Positions 23,401-35,620 of a DNA stretch of 64,000 nucleotides are shown here, in pieces. The stretch comes from Ustilaginoidea virens (taxonomy: Eukaryota > Ascomycota > Sordariomycetes > Hypocreales > Clavicipitaceae). The notes under the pieces were generated by a model. It ran no database searches. It was not told the origin of the DNA and saw only the letters and a list, made by a program, of their open reading frames with translations. A program made the position numbers and the translations under genes. The stretch is taken from positions 6,014,001-6,078,000 of the forward strand of contig NC_057318.1 in assembly GCF_000687475.1 (NCBI RefSeq), in the 5' to 3' direction. Position 1 is the stretch's first letter, and each line of letters opens with the position of its first letter.

Positions 23401-23920
23401 CGACAATCAAAACCTGGGTAGTAAAAAGAGACATATAGACGATCTTCATGACGGGAATCAGACAGCAAAGAGAGTACGTATCGTATCAAATAAAAACAAC
23501 GAGAGTGCAAGCAAGCTTTCTTCTAACGACGTTGCAGATTGCGAACAAGCAGCGAGGCGGGTTGATGGGCAAGTTCAACCAGAGGCCGGTAACTCACATG
23601 AAGCCCCCGAGAGATCCGTCGGCAATGTCTGTGCTGGGGATGGTTCCTCCGGAACGTCCTCCGGCTCAAGTGTTGACGAACCAAGAAGCGATTCCGATGA
23701 GGGCTGCGTCGAGCGGATCGACATCATTGGCGAATCGAACCAGCAGCTCCAGCAGCTCTTCTTCATCCAACCCAAAGGTGGGAGAATGAACCAAGCAAAC
23801 ACAAGGCATGCTTCTTACCACGCGCTAACCCAGATTTGAGCACAGATAATGCAGAAACCTCCACCACAAGGTCCTCGAAAAAAGGGCAAACCAAGCCTCT
23901 TTTTGCCCAAGAAGAGATGA
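17473..23920 (+). CDS. SEN1: SEN1-like superfamily 1B RNA/DNA helicase
   Basis: Four exons, 17473-17825, 17871-21563, 21616-23777 and 23841-23920, give 2,095 residues (yeast Sen1 is 2,231). Introns are 17826-17870, 21564-21615 and 23778-23840. The last exon restores the typical basic tail KPPPQGPRKKGK...FLPKKR. Sen1 unwinds RNA-DNA hybrids, ends non-coding transcription with Nrd1/Nab3 in yeast and limits R-loops in the nucleus. The N-terminal two-thirds is the helical SEN1 N-terminal domain, then an acidic Ser/Asp/Glu patch near 1048-1065. The helicase core has Walker A GPPGTGKTKT (about 1349), DEAA box IIDEAAQC (about 1582), QYRMHPEI, TTDAFQGRE and VGLTRAKSSLWILGD (about 1809). The first acceptor could also be at 17879, three codons later. 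Confidence 0.95.
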
Positions 23921-24488
23921 AGCGAGCTTACGACAGACGGGAGAGCAGGTTCGCTTGCCGGTTCTCTCTCTTGCTTCCATGCTTCATTGGAAGCGCACTT
24001 TTTTCAGCATTGCAATGGCGCACAACCCTCGATATAGTCGAACATTTTCTCCTCGGCGTTATAGGAACCGTGAAAGAAGGTAAATCTAGAAAGTAACAGA
24101 CCTGCGTGAATAAAATTCGCTTGCTTCAATGATTCGTGGGAGGGCGTGGAATGCAACAGTGTTCATTGCATACCTATTAGCGAATACAAACAATCATCCA
24201 TCTTGACAGGCCTTCGCGCCGAATCCGAAGAATATGCGAGTCCGGCCCAAGTCCCTCGTCCAGACGGGCTGGTAAGACTCAACAGATTCGCCGTCACATC
24301 TTTTCCGTCTGCCGGTTACTTCGTTTTGCGACAAGGGTAGTAGCAGGACAAATAAAAAGGTGACGCTCTTTACGCTGGATGGATGCTTGTATCATCCACC
24401 AGACCCAGACCCAGTAAAAATTCCAGCAAAACCGGGGGCATGCCAAAAAAAAATGACAGGATTTGTTGTGGAATTGATACCACAGAGT
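23921..24488. other. intergenic region between SEN1 and the tRNA gene
   Basis: About 570 bp holding the SEN1 3' UTR and the tRNA 3' flank. The 112-codon frame starting at 24383 runs through the tRNA gene antisense and is not credible as a protein gene. Confidence 0.6.
24445..24453 (-). terminator. RNA polymerase III terminator of the tRNA gene
   Basis: A run of nine A on the plus strand, so nine T on the tRNA strand, 36 nt past the tRNA 3' end. T runs of four or more end Pol III transcription. Confidence 0.6.
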
Positions 24489-24572
24489 TGGACGAACAGG
24501 GAATCGAACCCTGGACCACTCCCAGATACGTAATCTTGCTAAGGGAGTATTATACCACTAAACCATTCGCCC
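24489..24572 (-). tRNA. tRNA-Ala (anticodon AGC) with a 12-nt intron
   Basis: The minus strand folds as a cloverleaf. The acceptor stem GGGCGAA pairs with TTCGTCC, with discriminator A73. The third pair is G3-U70, the main identity element of alanine tRNA. The anticodon stem is CTCCC/GGGAG and the T arm is CCAGG-GTTCGAT-TCCCTG-like. The loop reads TTAGCA, then 12 extra bases, then T. This places an intron after position 37, the usual eukaryotic site, and leaves a 72-nt mature tRNA. The intron boundaries could shift by one base. It is the last clearly host gene before the transposon block. Confidence 0.9.
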
Positions 24573-25104
24573 TAGCAATTGATGACTTAAATGATTCGTA
24601 TTATGCACTATTAACAAAGAGTCTTCATCTTGATGCTTTTCAATGTGAATTTGCAAGTGCATGGAACCTCCTCCGAGGGAACTCGTGTGTACTACTTCCG
24701 TATTATCTTGCCTCTAAATGAGAAGGGCGTGCTTAGCACACCTTTATTTCTTCGGATTTCGTTTAAGAGTGTAATTTTTCCCAACTGGGTGTTGCGATTG
24801 CTAGGAGCACCATATAGCCTACAGCTTGAGATTTTTATGACTGCCTTGGGAGTAGATGCTTGATGCAAGTTTGGCCACATAGATCAAATCAGCATGGTCT
24901 TGGACTAATGCATGCAGCGTATTAGATGCAAGAGGCTGTCATGCGACAAGAACCAACGGTCGCCTTTGCTCTTAGACCGGTGGCTGCAAAGTCGCAGCAT
25001 CGATGAACAATGGTTCCAAGTACAGTATATACGCAAAAGTGTCGCAACAACCCCCATATCAACGCCATCACCACATTATCGCGTAAGAATTCAAATAGCC
25101 ACAA
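24573..25104. other. non-coding border region between host genes and transposon block
   Basis: Balanced composition, no domain in any frame, no visible repeat with the rest of the window. The shift to AT-rich, TpA-rich DNA is abrupt at about 25,105. Confidence 0.5.
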
Positions 25105-25344
25105 CTTAGGTAGTAATATATTAATTCTAATAAAACAAGATGTGGCAAATAGCCCTGCTTTTCGCGATCAATATTTAGTATACTAACCACATGCGCGAAT
25201 TACAGCATATAAGCGCTGTGGCATAGACTTAATCAGCCTCGTAATTAAGGGCTGTGGCACTGCTGCCCACGCTTTTTTAATATATTCTATCAATTCAGCC
25301 CTATGCGCCTCATTATTCTTTAGAATTGATAGATAAGGGTTAGC
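25105..25344 (-). pseudogene. Tc1/mariner-type transposase, C-terminal remnant
   Basis: Minus-strand translation of 25344-25183 gives a stretch with AWAAVPQPLITRLIKSMPQR, then AVIRACG, a stop, and YTKY. This matches the conserved C-terminus of fungal Tc1/mariner transposases (helix, then SMPRR, then GWYTKY). The stop stands where Trp is expected (TGG to TAG), as RIP would do. The rest of the gene is cut off by the LTR starting at 25345. The element end probably lies near 25,105, where AT-rich sequence begins, but I could not define its inverted repeat. Confidence 0.7.
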
Positions 25345-25694
25345 TGTCGGAATCGCTGTCGCAAGGTGCCCAATTGGGCACCAATTGGGCACATTGCGAC
25401 GGATGTGCCGCGCACACCCGATGCGCACGATGTGGCCACTTTAGCCCCTTTTGCCCCTTTACCCCTAAGCCCGGTAGGGCACGCGGGCAGCCCGGCCCGA
25501 CTGCGCCAATACACGTGACTACGGCACGCACAAAAAGGCTATATCGTATAATTACCCTCTTTTGCTTCCTTTCTTCCCTTTTATATAGTCAGTCATTAGT
25601 AAAACAAATAAATCCTTTACTTAGTGACCTCACGGTATATAATACCACGCGCGCGACCCTACGTACAACTAGGTATCCCGAGTTTATATCAATA
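25345..25694 (+). repeat. 5' LTR of Copia B1
   Basis: Begins TGTCGGAATCGC and ends TATATCAATA (CA changed to TA). It carries the 16-bp perfect palindrome GTGCCCAATTGGGCAC at 25366-25381. LTR type 1, as in B''. Confidence 0.85.
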
Positions 25695-27541
25695 CTGATC
25701 AGTAGTAATAACTACTACTCATAGGATAATTACATCCCGTAAAGAATGGTGTATTATAAATTAGTAAGATATTAATTTTAAAGAGGCAGTTAAGCTTTCT
25801 TAGCTATACTAACTAGAGGGAGAACAATTTATAACCTCTCCTTCCCCTCGTCTATTACGAGGAAGAAACTTATACTAAATATCACAATATTTAAAGATAC
25901 CCTTAGCATTTAGGAAGAACGATTTATAACCTTTTCCTATTCTTTCTTTCTTTTACTACTATAGTAAAAGCCCCCTTGAATCTTATACTCCCTACAAGAG
26001 GGAATCTTATACTCCTTGCAATATATCCCCCCCCCCTTTTTAAACCCTCATCTCAATACTATAGCCTTATTATTATTAATATTATAATAACTACGAGAGC
26101 TACCTAAGAGGATATAACGGTTTGCCTTACTCTTTAATGATAATTAGATTAATACTATAGAGCCCGTCGACCCTAATAATACTATAAATATACAGCTATA
26201 TAACCGTATCGCATTCTTTATAGATACCTATTAGGAAAACACCTATCTAGATAATAACCTTTAGGAATAATTCTGCGAAGATTATAGCGAGTAGAATAAA
26301 GCCCTATTCTGCCGTATTAATGCTTAGGTTTTACGGTAATTCCGCTTAATATTACGGGAACGCGGCATATATATTGGAGTATTGGGTTCCCTAATAATAT
26401 TAACCCTACTTAAATACCTTTAATAATAATAGAATCTATAATGGCCTTAAGAGGAAATAACCCGGCAATTTGCTTATAGCGTATTCCTATCCTAGCTTAA
26501 CTCTACTAAAGAAGCCTCACTACCCATCAGTAATACTAAGCAAGAGATATAAAGGCTTCAAAATACGCCTTTATATATATATATAAAGCCCTCATTATTA
26601 TTATTATGAGCACCTATAATAGTTATATAAATACCCTCGCTAAGGCTCGCATTACGGCTCTTATAAGCCCTATCAATGCTAAGGAACTTTATTATACTAA
26701 TAGAACGATTATAATTATAATAACCTATTGTTCCCCCTTTTATATTGAAAAAGCTTTTTACCTTTACCCCTACCAAAGAAGAAAGGGGCTAGTCCCTATA
26801 ACCTAAAGGGAAGACGCTTATTTATAATAGGCCGCTATTTAAAATAGGGGAAAGCCCCTATTATTAATAATAATATACAACGGCTAATAATTATAGCCTA
26901 TAAGACCGACCCGATTATATATATCGCCCTAGGGATTATACCTTTAGCCGAGGCGGCTATCTTAATGCCCCTCAAGGTTATAGTATGCCCAATAGAGGTC
27001 AAGTTATAGGCCCTAATAATATACTTCCTTTAATAGAGGACCCTAATAATAATACCCTCTAAGCTAATACCGCCCCTAATACTAGATATTACGAATCGCG
27101 GTATCGCGGCCCATAGGCCCTAACGCTTTATCTAATAATACTAAAAATAGGCATAGCACCTAGCCTTTCCTGCCAATATCGGCCTATTTAGGCCGATAAA
27201 CGGATAGTTTTAATAAGAGTACTAATAAACCCGGACCGACCTAGGTTATAAGATAACCCCACTAAAGATCCCACTAGCCTACCGTAAGGCTACCGATAAG
27301 CTATTCTAGAATACCCTCCGGAATACCCTTAAGGTTATACCCGAAAAGCCTATATAAAGGCCGGATTTAATTAAGAAGATTATTCCTAAACTAGGTTTAA
27401 TAATATATCGAAGAAGATATCTAACCTCTTATATAGCTATCGTATAGAGGATAGATATAGCAGCAAAATAGATAATTTTCTTATACTAAAGATTATATCT
27501 TTTAAAAGTAAATGCCACCTATTAGGATTACCCGATAATAC
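25345..27541 (+). mobile_element. Copia-type LTR retrotransposon B1, 5' part (LTR plus leader and gag remnant)
   Basis: It starts with a 350-bp LTR (TGTCGG...TCAATA) and continues into leader and gag-like sequence. This aligns by eye with the same part of B2 (about 36,500-38,130) and, reversed, with B' (56,761-58,256 and the end of the 46,475-49,426 piece). It stops at 27541, where B'' is inserted; its 3' part must lie beyond the window. The gag frame is broken by many TAG/TAA. Confidence 0.8.
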
Positions 27542-27871
27542 TGTTGATATAAACTCGGGGTACCCAGTTGTACGTAGGGTCGCGCGCGTGGTATCATGTA
27601 CTGTGGGGTCACTAAGTAAAGGATTTCTTGACTTTACTAATGACTGACTATTTAAAAGGAAAGAAAGGAAGGAAAAGAGGGTAATTATACGATATGACCT
27701 TTTTATGCATGCCGTAGTCACGTGCATTGGCGCAGTCGGGCCGGGCTGCCCGCGTGCCCTACCGGGCTCAGGGGTAAAGGGGCAAAAGTGGCCACATCGT
27801 GTGCAATAGGTGTGCGCGGCACATTCGTCGCAATATGCCCAATTGGGCACCTTGCGACAGCGATTCCGATA
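27542..27871 (-). repeat. 3' LTR of Copia B''
   Basis: Reverse-oriented LTR, TGTTGATATAAAC...GATTCCGATA. Its internal U3/R sequence resembles that of the 25345 LTR (type 1). Confidence 0.85.
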
Positions 27872-29032
27872 CTAGCAGCTTCTCTTTTTATAGAAGCAAA
27901 CATCGGAATCGCTAGGATGTAAGGCGCATATATAGAAAGAAAAGTGCGGCGCGGTCTCGGCAGGTTGTGCCGCCGATAACGCTATCGCGCCGCGCGGCCG
28001 GCGTTATACCGTATAGCCGGTATATTGAATATCGCAGCCAAAACAAAAGGGCAAAAGGGGCAGCAGTAAACGCAATAAAAGCAGCAAATGCAGCGTTGAA
28101 TATAATATTAAACATAGGAAAATCCACCCACTTGCCACCTATAATATCACTAATACCTTCCAAACGTAGTTAGATATTGACTAGCCTCTTTACCCACCCT
28201 TCTATATGTATTATAGCCTTATTGTAGTCAACGAAGGTCTTAAGGGCTTTATTTAGCGTTCCCTTAGTTATTATATCGGCGAGATTATTATTCCCATTAA
28301 TCTAGCAGACCTTTTATATCTCCCGGCGCTCGTATGACTATCGTAAGGCTATAATATCTATTATAAGCCTTTTCTCCTTCGTAATGCCTAGCTTAATAAG
28401 GCATTCATATAGTAAAAATGAGTCTATATATATAATGGTAGGAATCTTCGGTAATCCCAGCCTAATAGTAATTATATTGAGGGTTATGCCTATTGTATAT
28501 ACAATATCGACCCCTTACACTATACTATATAGCTCCGAAGCGAGTGTGCTATATATTATACGCTTGCTCTTTATAGAGCTATAAGTGACGATATTACCGG
28601 TTAGTAGGAAGGTATTAGCATTATCCATAGGATTATCCTGTTTATTCCTTAGTATAATAATATATCTAATCTAGGAGCTCAAATCTTTATTATTAGTAAA
28701 GGATCCGTCAATAAATACAAAGAGTTTGGCTATAGTAAGGGCCAGATTAATATACCGTAAGCTATAATCCTAGTTATTGCGTTACTATTAAAAGCGCTTA
28801 TTCAACCTTGCGATATCCTTAGGGTCAGGTTACTAGTATTATGCTGCGATAAATAGGTTAAAAGAGGCCTTAGGCTGGCAGACCATAGCCACATAAGCGC
28901 TATAAGCGCGTTATTCGATATAATTATACTAGGCTGCGGGCGCATTCTTATCGATAGTCGCGATCTTTTTACTTTAGCCTTTCTAGTATAATATTATTAT
29001 ACTATTAGTCTTATCAACTGTGAGGATGTATC
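27542..29032 (-). mobile_element. Copia-type element B'', 3' end (left visible part)
   Basis: In reverse orientation: 3' LTR at 27542-27871 and then the 3' internal part, with RNase H region remnants (about 28,380-29,000). It is interrupted at 29033 by B'. It resumes at 58590 with the same GTATC 5-mer and continues in register with the homologous part of B' near 30,490. The base before the LTR is the end of AATAC, the probable target duplication in B1; its partner lies outside the window. Confidence 0.8.
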
Positions 29033-29365
29033 TGTTGATATAAACTCGGGGTACCCAGTTGTACGTAGGGTCGCGCGCGTGGTATCATGTACCGTGAGGT
29101 CACCGGTCAAAGGTATGATTACTTCTTTAATTATGACTGACTATCTAAAAAGGAAGAAAGGAAGCAAAAGAGGGTAATTACACGATATAGCCTTTTTATG
29201 CATACTGTGGTCATATGCATCAGCGCAGTCGGGCCGGGCTACCCGCGTGCCCTACCGGGCTCAGGGGTAAAGGGGCAAAAGGGGCCACATCATATATGCG
29301 GCAGTATGCACGGCACATCCGTTGCAATATGCCTAATTAGACACCTTACGACAGCGATTCCAACA
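29033..29365 (-). repeat. 3' LTR of Copia B'
   Basis: Reverse-oriented TGTTGATATAAAC...CGATTCCAACA. It is a mosaic of LTR types 1 and 2 (see findings). Confidence 0.85.
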
Positions 29366-29815
29366 CTAGCAGCTTCTCTTTTTATAGAGGCAAACATCGG
29401 AATCGCTAGGATATAAGGCGCACACATAGAAAAAAGAGTGCGGCACGGTCTCAGCAGGTTGTGCCGGTAATAATGCTATCGCGCCACGCGGCCGGCATCA
29501 TACCGTACAGCCGGTATATTAAATATCGCAGCCAAAACAAAGGGGCAAAAAGGGGCAGTAGTAAACGCAGTAAAATAACACAATATTGAATATAGGAAAA
29601 TCCACACACTTACCACCTATAATATCACCAATCATACCCAAATGCAGTTAGATATTAACTAGCCTCTTTACCTACCCTTCCACACATATAGCAGCCTGAT
29701 TACGGTCGACAAAAGTCTTAAGGGCTTTATTAGGCGTTCTCTTAGTTATTACATCAGCGAGATTGTTATTCCCATTAATCTAATAGATCTCATATATCTC
29801 CTGGCGCTTGTATAA

Positions 29816-31449
29816 CTATCGCAAGGCTATAATATCTATCATAAGCCTTTTCTTCTTAGTAGTGCTTAGCTTAATGAGGCATTCGTATAATGAAAACGAA
29901 TCTATATATACAATAGTAGGGACCTTTGGCAATCCTAGCCTATTGGTAATTATATTAAGGGTCGTGCCTATCACGTATACAATATCGACCCCTTGTACTA
30001 TACTATATAGCTCCGAAGCGAGTGCGCTATATATTATACGCTTACTTTTTGTAGAGCTGTAAGTGACAATATTACCGGTTAGTAGGAAGGTATTATCTGT
30101 AAGGTTATCCTCTTCATTCCCTAGCATAATAATATAGCCAATCTAGGAGCTTAAATCTTTATTATTAGTAAAGGATCCATTAATGAATACAAAGAGTTTG
30201 GCTATAGTAAGGGCTAGATTAATATACCGTAAGCCACGACCCTAGTTATTATGCTGCTATTAAAGGCGCTTATTTAACCTCGCGATATCGTTAGGGTCAG
30301 GTTGCTAGTATTATACTGCGATAGATAGGTCAAAGGACGCCTTAGGCTAGCAGACCGTAGCTATATAAGCGCCACGAGCGTATTATTCGATATAATTACG
30401 CTAGGCTATAGGCGTATTCTTATCGATAGTCGTAATCTTCTTACTTTACCCTTTCTGGCATAAGGTTATACCGTTATTATTAGCTATTAGGATGCATCCG
30501 TTAAATATTAGGGGCACAGTTGGTAATAGCTTCGTCTTAGGCTTGGCGTTAAAGCCTGCCTTAGTAAGCTCTAATTCTTCCTATTAGAAGAAGGCATCAT
30601 CACTTAGGCTAAGGGTATTATTAGTCTATATACCTATAATACCGAAGCATATAGTATCGTTAGTACGGTCGGTATCGCCGGTGGATATTAGCAAATAGGG
30701 GTTATAAGTCGATATAGTTATACCTAACTTCTCGCGATAGTGCCGGAAGTATATCGCCTACTAGTAGGTGCCTACTTTAGCTATTCTATACAGTAGCTTT
30801 ACTACTTCTATAATAGTATTATCAGGGTATTAGTAAGCTATCTGCTTAGGTAATTTAGCGATAATCGACCGATTAAGGGTAGTTAATAACTATACGTAAG
30901 CCTATATAATATTATATATCTAGAGGAATAAGCCGTAAGAGCGTTATAGTGATAGGGCTAATAATATAAGTAGCTATTAATTAGCCCGTTGGATTGTAGG
31001 GGACTGAGTCAATATTAATTGCTTTTTATTATCACTATAACCTTATATGATAAATTGTGACTTTTTATATAGCGTATCTATACCTTTACCCTTAATCTCT
31101 TGTACTATACGTAAGTTAGAAAGATATTAGGCTCTATATTTACCGATATTAAAGGTAATAAATCGGAATATATTGCGGGCTTATAACGCTTCTACCTCTA
31201 TATAGTCAGACTATTCGAAGGGGGCTCCTAAGGTTATTATCTTCCCTTCCCAGCGTAATTAATTAGCAAGCTATAAGTCGGCTTACTCTTTTACGGTTAG
31301 AAAAGAGGCATCGATAATAGTATTAGAAGCAATAGCATTAACGAGAGCCTCTTCTTAGTCCTTATTAATTATAATATTGGATATTATATATACTAGCAGT
31401 AGTGATAGTGATACTAGCCTAACTTAGTCAGGGCCAGTAGCTAGCGATA
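29816..31449 (-). pseudogene. B' reverse transcriptase and RNase H remnant
   Basis: The minus strand carries the Copia RNase H region with SALASELYSIVQGVDIVYVI at about 30,050-29,990 (an intact 103-codon piece, 30127-29816). Upstream, to the right, is a broken reverse transcriptase matching B2 41,000-41,600. It is cut at 31,449 by the target duplication and LTR of element A. Confidence 0.8.
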
Positions 31450-31454
31450 GATAT

Positions 31455-32182
31455 TATTGAAATCAGCGCCTTTTTAGCTGTATTTTGGTACTGGTCTCGC
31501 TACCGTACGACGTCTCTACGTTGAGATATCGCGGTGGCTATACCAGGCGCTATGGTGGGGCGCAGCGCCCCACAACGCCGATTACAGTGGGCTATAGCGC
31601 CGGTCACGGCACCGGTACAGCGACCCACAATCCGGCCACAGCGGCCGGTCACAGTGGGCCACAGGGCCTATAACAGGCGGCGCATTTCTACGGGATTACC
31701 AAATGGGCAAACCTTACTAATACCAGCACTTTCGGCCTTCTACATACAGTCACCCGCTATACCGGTCATTTACGGCAGACCGATATAGGGCTTCCGGCCT
31801 GTACGGCAGGCTATTATAGGGCATCCGGCACACCGCTATAAGCCACTGGGCTTGGTTGGGTATACACTGGGTAGGATATTGGGCATAGATTGGGCACGGT
31901 TGGGCAGACCGACTTTTCGTCGGGTTTTTCGCTATTTTTGCGGTTTTTCATTATTTTCAACCACTTTTTTAAGATGGTAGAAATATGCCCAAAATTCCCT
32001 CTTTCTAGCTAGAATAGTCACCAACAATTAGAATTAGATTTCCCTGATATCTTTGCTCTGGTCAACCTCTTGTGCGCTTTAAATCTTTAACCAGCTCTTT
32101 ATTTTATTCTGCAACGCCTTATACGCCACTGTCGGTACTTAATATACTTTCTAATAGTGTTCTGAGTCACCATTTTGCAATA
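31455..32182 (+). repeat. 5' LTR of Copia A
   Basis: Starts TATTGAAATCAG (probably TG before RIP) and ends TTGCAATA. It contains a GC-rich centre with the 19-bp hairpin GTGGGGCGC-A-GCGCCCCAC at 31555-31573. Differences from the 3' LTR that I compared are transitions. Confidence 0.9.
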
Positions 32183-32479
32183 GGTTATAAGCCTGGAGTC
32201 TTAAGGCTTCTAGCTTAAGACCTTTTTACGCTAACTTAGGATTTTAATGTATTTGGCAGCTAACCTCCCAGAAATCTAACTAACGATATTACTAATCTGC
32301 AGTAAGGGACTGATTATCCTAGATTTAGGAACCTAGCTACCATACTAAGCTGCAATATATCCTTTTCAATAGGATTTTCTAAAGATTTTCTAAGGTTATT
32401 CCTTAATGCAGCTTTCTTCTAGTTTTATCTAGATTTTCAGTCTTGATTTTCTTCGCATTTTTAAGACTTTCCGGCACCT

Positions 32480-35400
32480 TTTCTCTTCCTATAATGGCTA
32501 GTTAAAACGTTCCTACTGCCGATAACCTAAGCTATACGGCAGAGATAGAAGAATCTGATAATAACTAGGAAATTGCCTAGCTTAGGGAAGACTAATAGGA
32601 AATAAGAAAAGAATTCAACTATAAATTTAATCGAATTAATTTTAAAATCGATTTTTTAGCTAATAAGGTAGGCACCTTAGTAGACAGACTAATCAAGCCT
32701 ACTACTAGCCTACTATCCTAGGATATAATAGATGTGGATACCTTCCAAACCCCTATATGTAAAGGAAATAACCCACTATTACTACCCAAAGCCCAGCAAC
32801 CCCTGCCGGTTCCATCCAGCATTAGCAGCCAAATCAGCGCTATAGCTATCAAGGAATTAGCTAAAATAGCTAATAGATTCCAAGAATCCCAAAAGCTAAA
32901 GGGGGTATCTAACTTCAACCAATAGAAACAGGCCCTTATGATTCAACTTAATGCACTTAATATCGCTAAATTCATCGAAAATCCTTCTATTGCTAATAGT
33001 TTCAACGATTTAGAGCAAGCACTTTTACTATTACTTATTAAGAATAGTTGCATAGAAGGACCAGCTGCCGCTATCAACTAGTATACTAACCTAAAGTTAG
33101 CCTTTACGTTACTCACCAAATAGTATTCTCACTCATCAGACGTATAGCGGACCCACCTATACCCTGCCTTTTATTAACTAAATTTTATAGGCTATAAGGG
33201 TACCTTAGAATCTTTCAACGCCTCCTTTAATAGCTACCTATCCAGGCTGTAAATTTTAGGCTCCTATATACAACCTTTCGACCAAATCAGCCAGTATTTA
33301 TATGCTATAGAAAGGGTCTTTTTTCAGTAGGCAGAACGGCACTGCATAATAATAAGAATCGCCTATACTCAGGGAAATACATTAAATATTAACCTGTAAT
33401 TTTATATAGTTAATTTACTAGAAGAATAACGTATTAAAGGGTCATCAGTAGTAAGGGCTACTACCTACCTCGCAAAGGTTAAGGGTGCCGCTACTAATAA
33501 TAGTAGTAAGCCAGCTAGTAATAATACTAGCAAGGGTGGTAAAAATACTACCACTAACGCCAACAAAAAGAAATAGGGGTCTTCTACCCAATAAGGGTCT
33601 TCTTTAGCTATATAGGGTAAGCTAGAAAATAAGAAGAAGAATAAAAAAAAGAAAGATTCAGCTAATAAAGCAGATACCCTACAAAAGACCGACGAAAAGG
33701 AAAAGACTATTAATTCCTTTATACTAAGGAATTATAATACTCTAAGTCTTATACCTAGTAAGATAGCCTATTCTTCCTTCCAGGACTGCAAATATATGCA
33801 ATTTCTAGCTACTAGCTATAGTGCATAATCTGGTGGGAAAACGCTAATAGATTCTTTACTCTACGATACTAGTTCTACAGTATATATTATTAACGATAAA
33901 AAGTATTTTACCTACTTCTAATACTATATTAGAAACAGACCAATTATCAGCACAAGTGGTGGCCCAATTAAGCCCAGTGGGTGGGGCATAGCGCGTTTTA
34001 CCGTACTATAGGCCACTAACCCACCTCAGTAGGGCACCTTAAAGCTGACCAACGCCCTCTTTATACCAGCTTTTAATATTAACATCTTTAGCGGCGTTAA
34101 ATACTATCTGAATCGTAGCAGTATTCAGGGCTAAAGCCTAGTTAATAGTAACAATAAGTGCATTAGGCTTCTTAATTTTAAGAAGTATAGCTTCTTTTTA
34201 TAATAAAAAGGGGTAGATTTGCCGTTTTTATACTATACTAGCTAAAATTACCCGGCTTTATATAGTATCTCGGTCGAATTACCTGCCCTAGCTAACCTAG
34301 AAGAATATAAGGAATATCCCCTGCTAGAGGATTTACCTACCCTACTAGCTAACTCGGACCATCTACTAGCTAATTCTTAAGCTAATCCACTAGCTAATTC
34401 GCAAGCTACCCTACTAGCTAGTCCTGGTTTTTCGGTGGTACTAAAAGAGGCTATTATTCCTAATATAGCCTAACCACCACAGAGGGCCCCAGTCGCCCTC
34501 AACCCAGCCCCAGTATTAGCAGCTGATATCGAGTATTAAAAGCTGCTATTACTAGCCGGACTTTAGCACATCCGGCTTAGGCATATCGGAATCTAACTTT
34601 TAAAGAAAACCTATGCATCAACCACAGGATTACCTGATCTTAGTAAGGTAAAGGATTCTGATTTTAACTGTATCGCCTATAAAAGGGCAAAGTCAGTTCG
34701 GCGTTTTATATTAGGGGCTATACTAGACCCTATATATTATTTAGATATTATAGAGGGCGATATCTTCTAAATCAACCCTCTACTACATAACAAACGCCCT
34801 ATTTGCCTCATCTTAGTAGACCGGAAATTACGCTTCCGTTAGGTACACTTACTACCCAATAAGGAAGGACCTACGGTATTCCCAGTATTATAGGGGTTCT
34901 TCCAAGGTCTTAAGAATCGCTATGGCAAATCAGCTATTAAATTCTACTATAATGGTGGCAAGGAAATCAATAACGTTATTACAGCCTGGCTAGCTCTTAA
35001 GGGCATAGATTTTTTAACCTCTTCCCCTTATATTTATAAGCAAAATAGGTTAGTAGAACGCTCTATACGGGTTATTATTGACCGACTTAGAGCTACTATG
35101 CTTTAGTCTTAATTACCTTCTTACCTTTAGTCTATAGTAATTCTTAGTATTACTACCTTAGTAAATCTAATAGTAGTTATAAACCGTTCCTCGTTACCTT
35201 TCGAGGAATTAAAGAAGGACTTTCTGGAAATTACGTATTACTACCTACCCGACCTTACTAGCTTTAGGGCTATTAGTGCGGCTATAGAGGTACTAATCCC
35301 TCTAGAAAAACGGGTCATCAGCCACAAGCTGGCCCCCTAGACCGAGTTAAATAGGTTACTAGCTACGCTAGGTAATAGCACCTACCTCGTCTATATCCCA

Positions 35401-35620
35401 TATCGCCGGGTCGTCACTAAGACCTCTTTCATTACTTTTACCTACTAAAATAAAGGTATAGGCCCTATTTTAAATAGCCTAGAGGGCACTTTTAATTTCT
35501 AACCGCCTTCTAATTTAGAGGGGGTAAATAACGACTAAATTGCTTTAGAAGAGCCTATTTAGAAATTACTTCGCCTAAATATACCTATTTTAGGCGTAGC
35601 CGAGGGCACAGGCCTACCAT
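32480..35620 (+). pseudogene. A polyprotein remnant, part 1: gag, protease, integrase
   Basis: One frame can be followed from about 32,500 to about 35,600, broken by TAG and a few TAA but apparently not by indels. Seen in it are a 63-codon intact gag piece (32734-32925), a Lys-rich stretch at about 33,560-33,680, a protease-like DTSSTVYIIN (about 33,868), a gag-pre-integrase LRHIGI (about 34,570) and an integrase with YKQNRLVERSIRVIIDRLRA (about 35,037-35,098). It is cut by B2 at 35,621. Confidence 0.85.

Noticed and set aside
24383..24721. 112-codon plus-strand frame
   Set aside because: It runs antisense through the tRNA-Ala gene and shows no protein features.
25340..25724. Small ORFs (60-140 codons) recurring in the LTRs at 25,374, 27,437, 35,620 and 58,355
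   Set aside because: They are read-throughs of the GC-rich LTR on either strand and are not kept in frame between copies.
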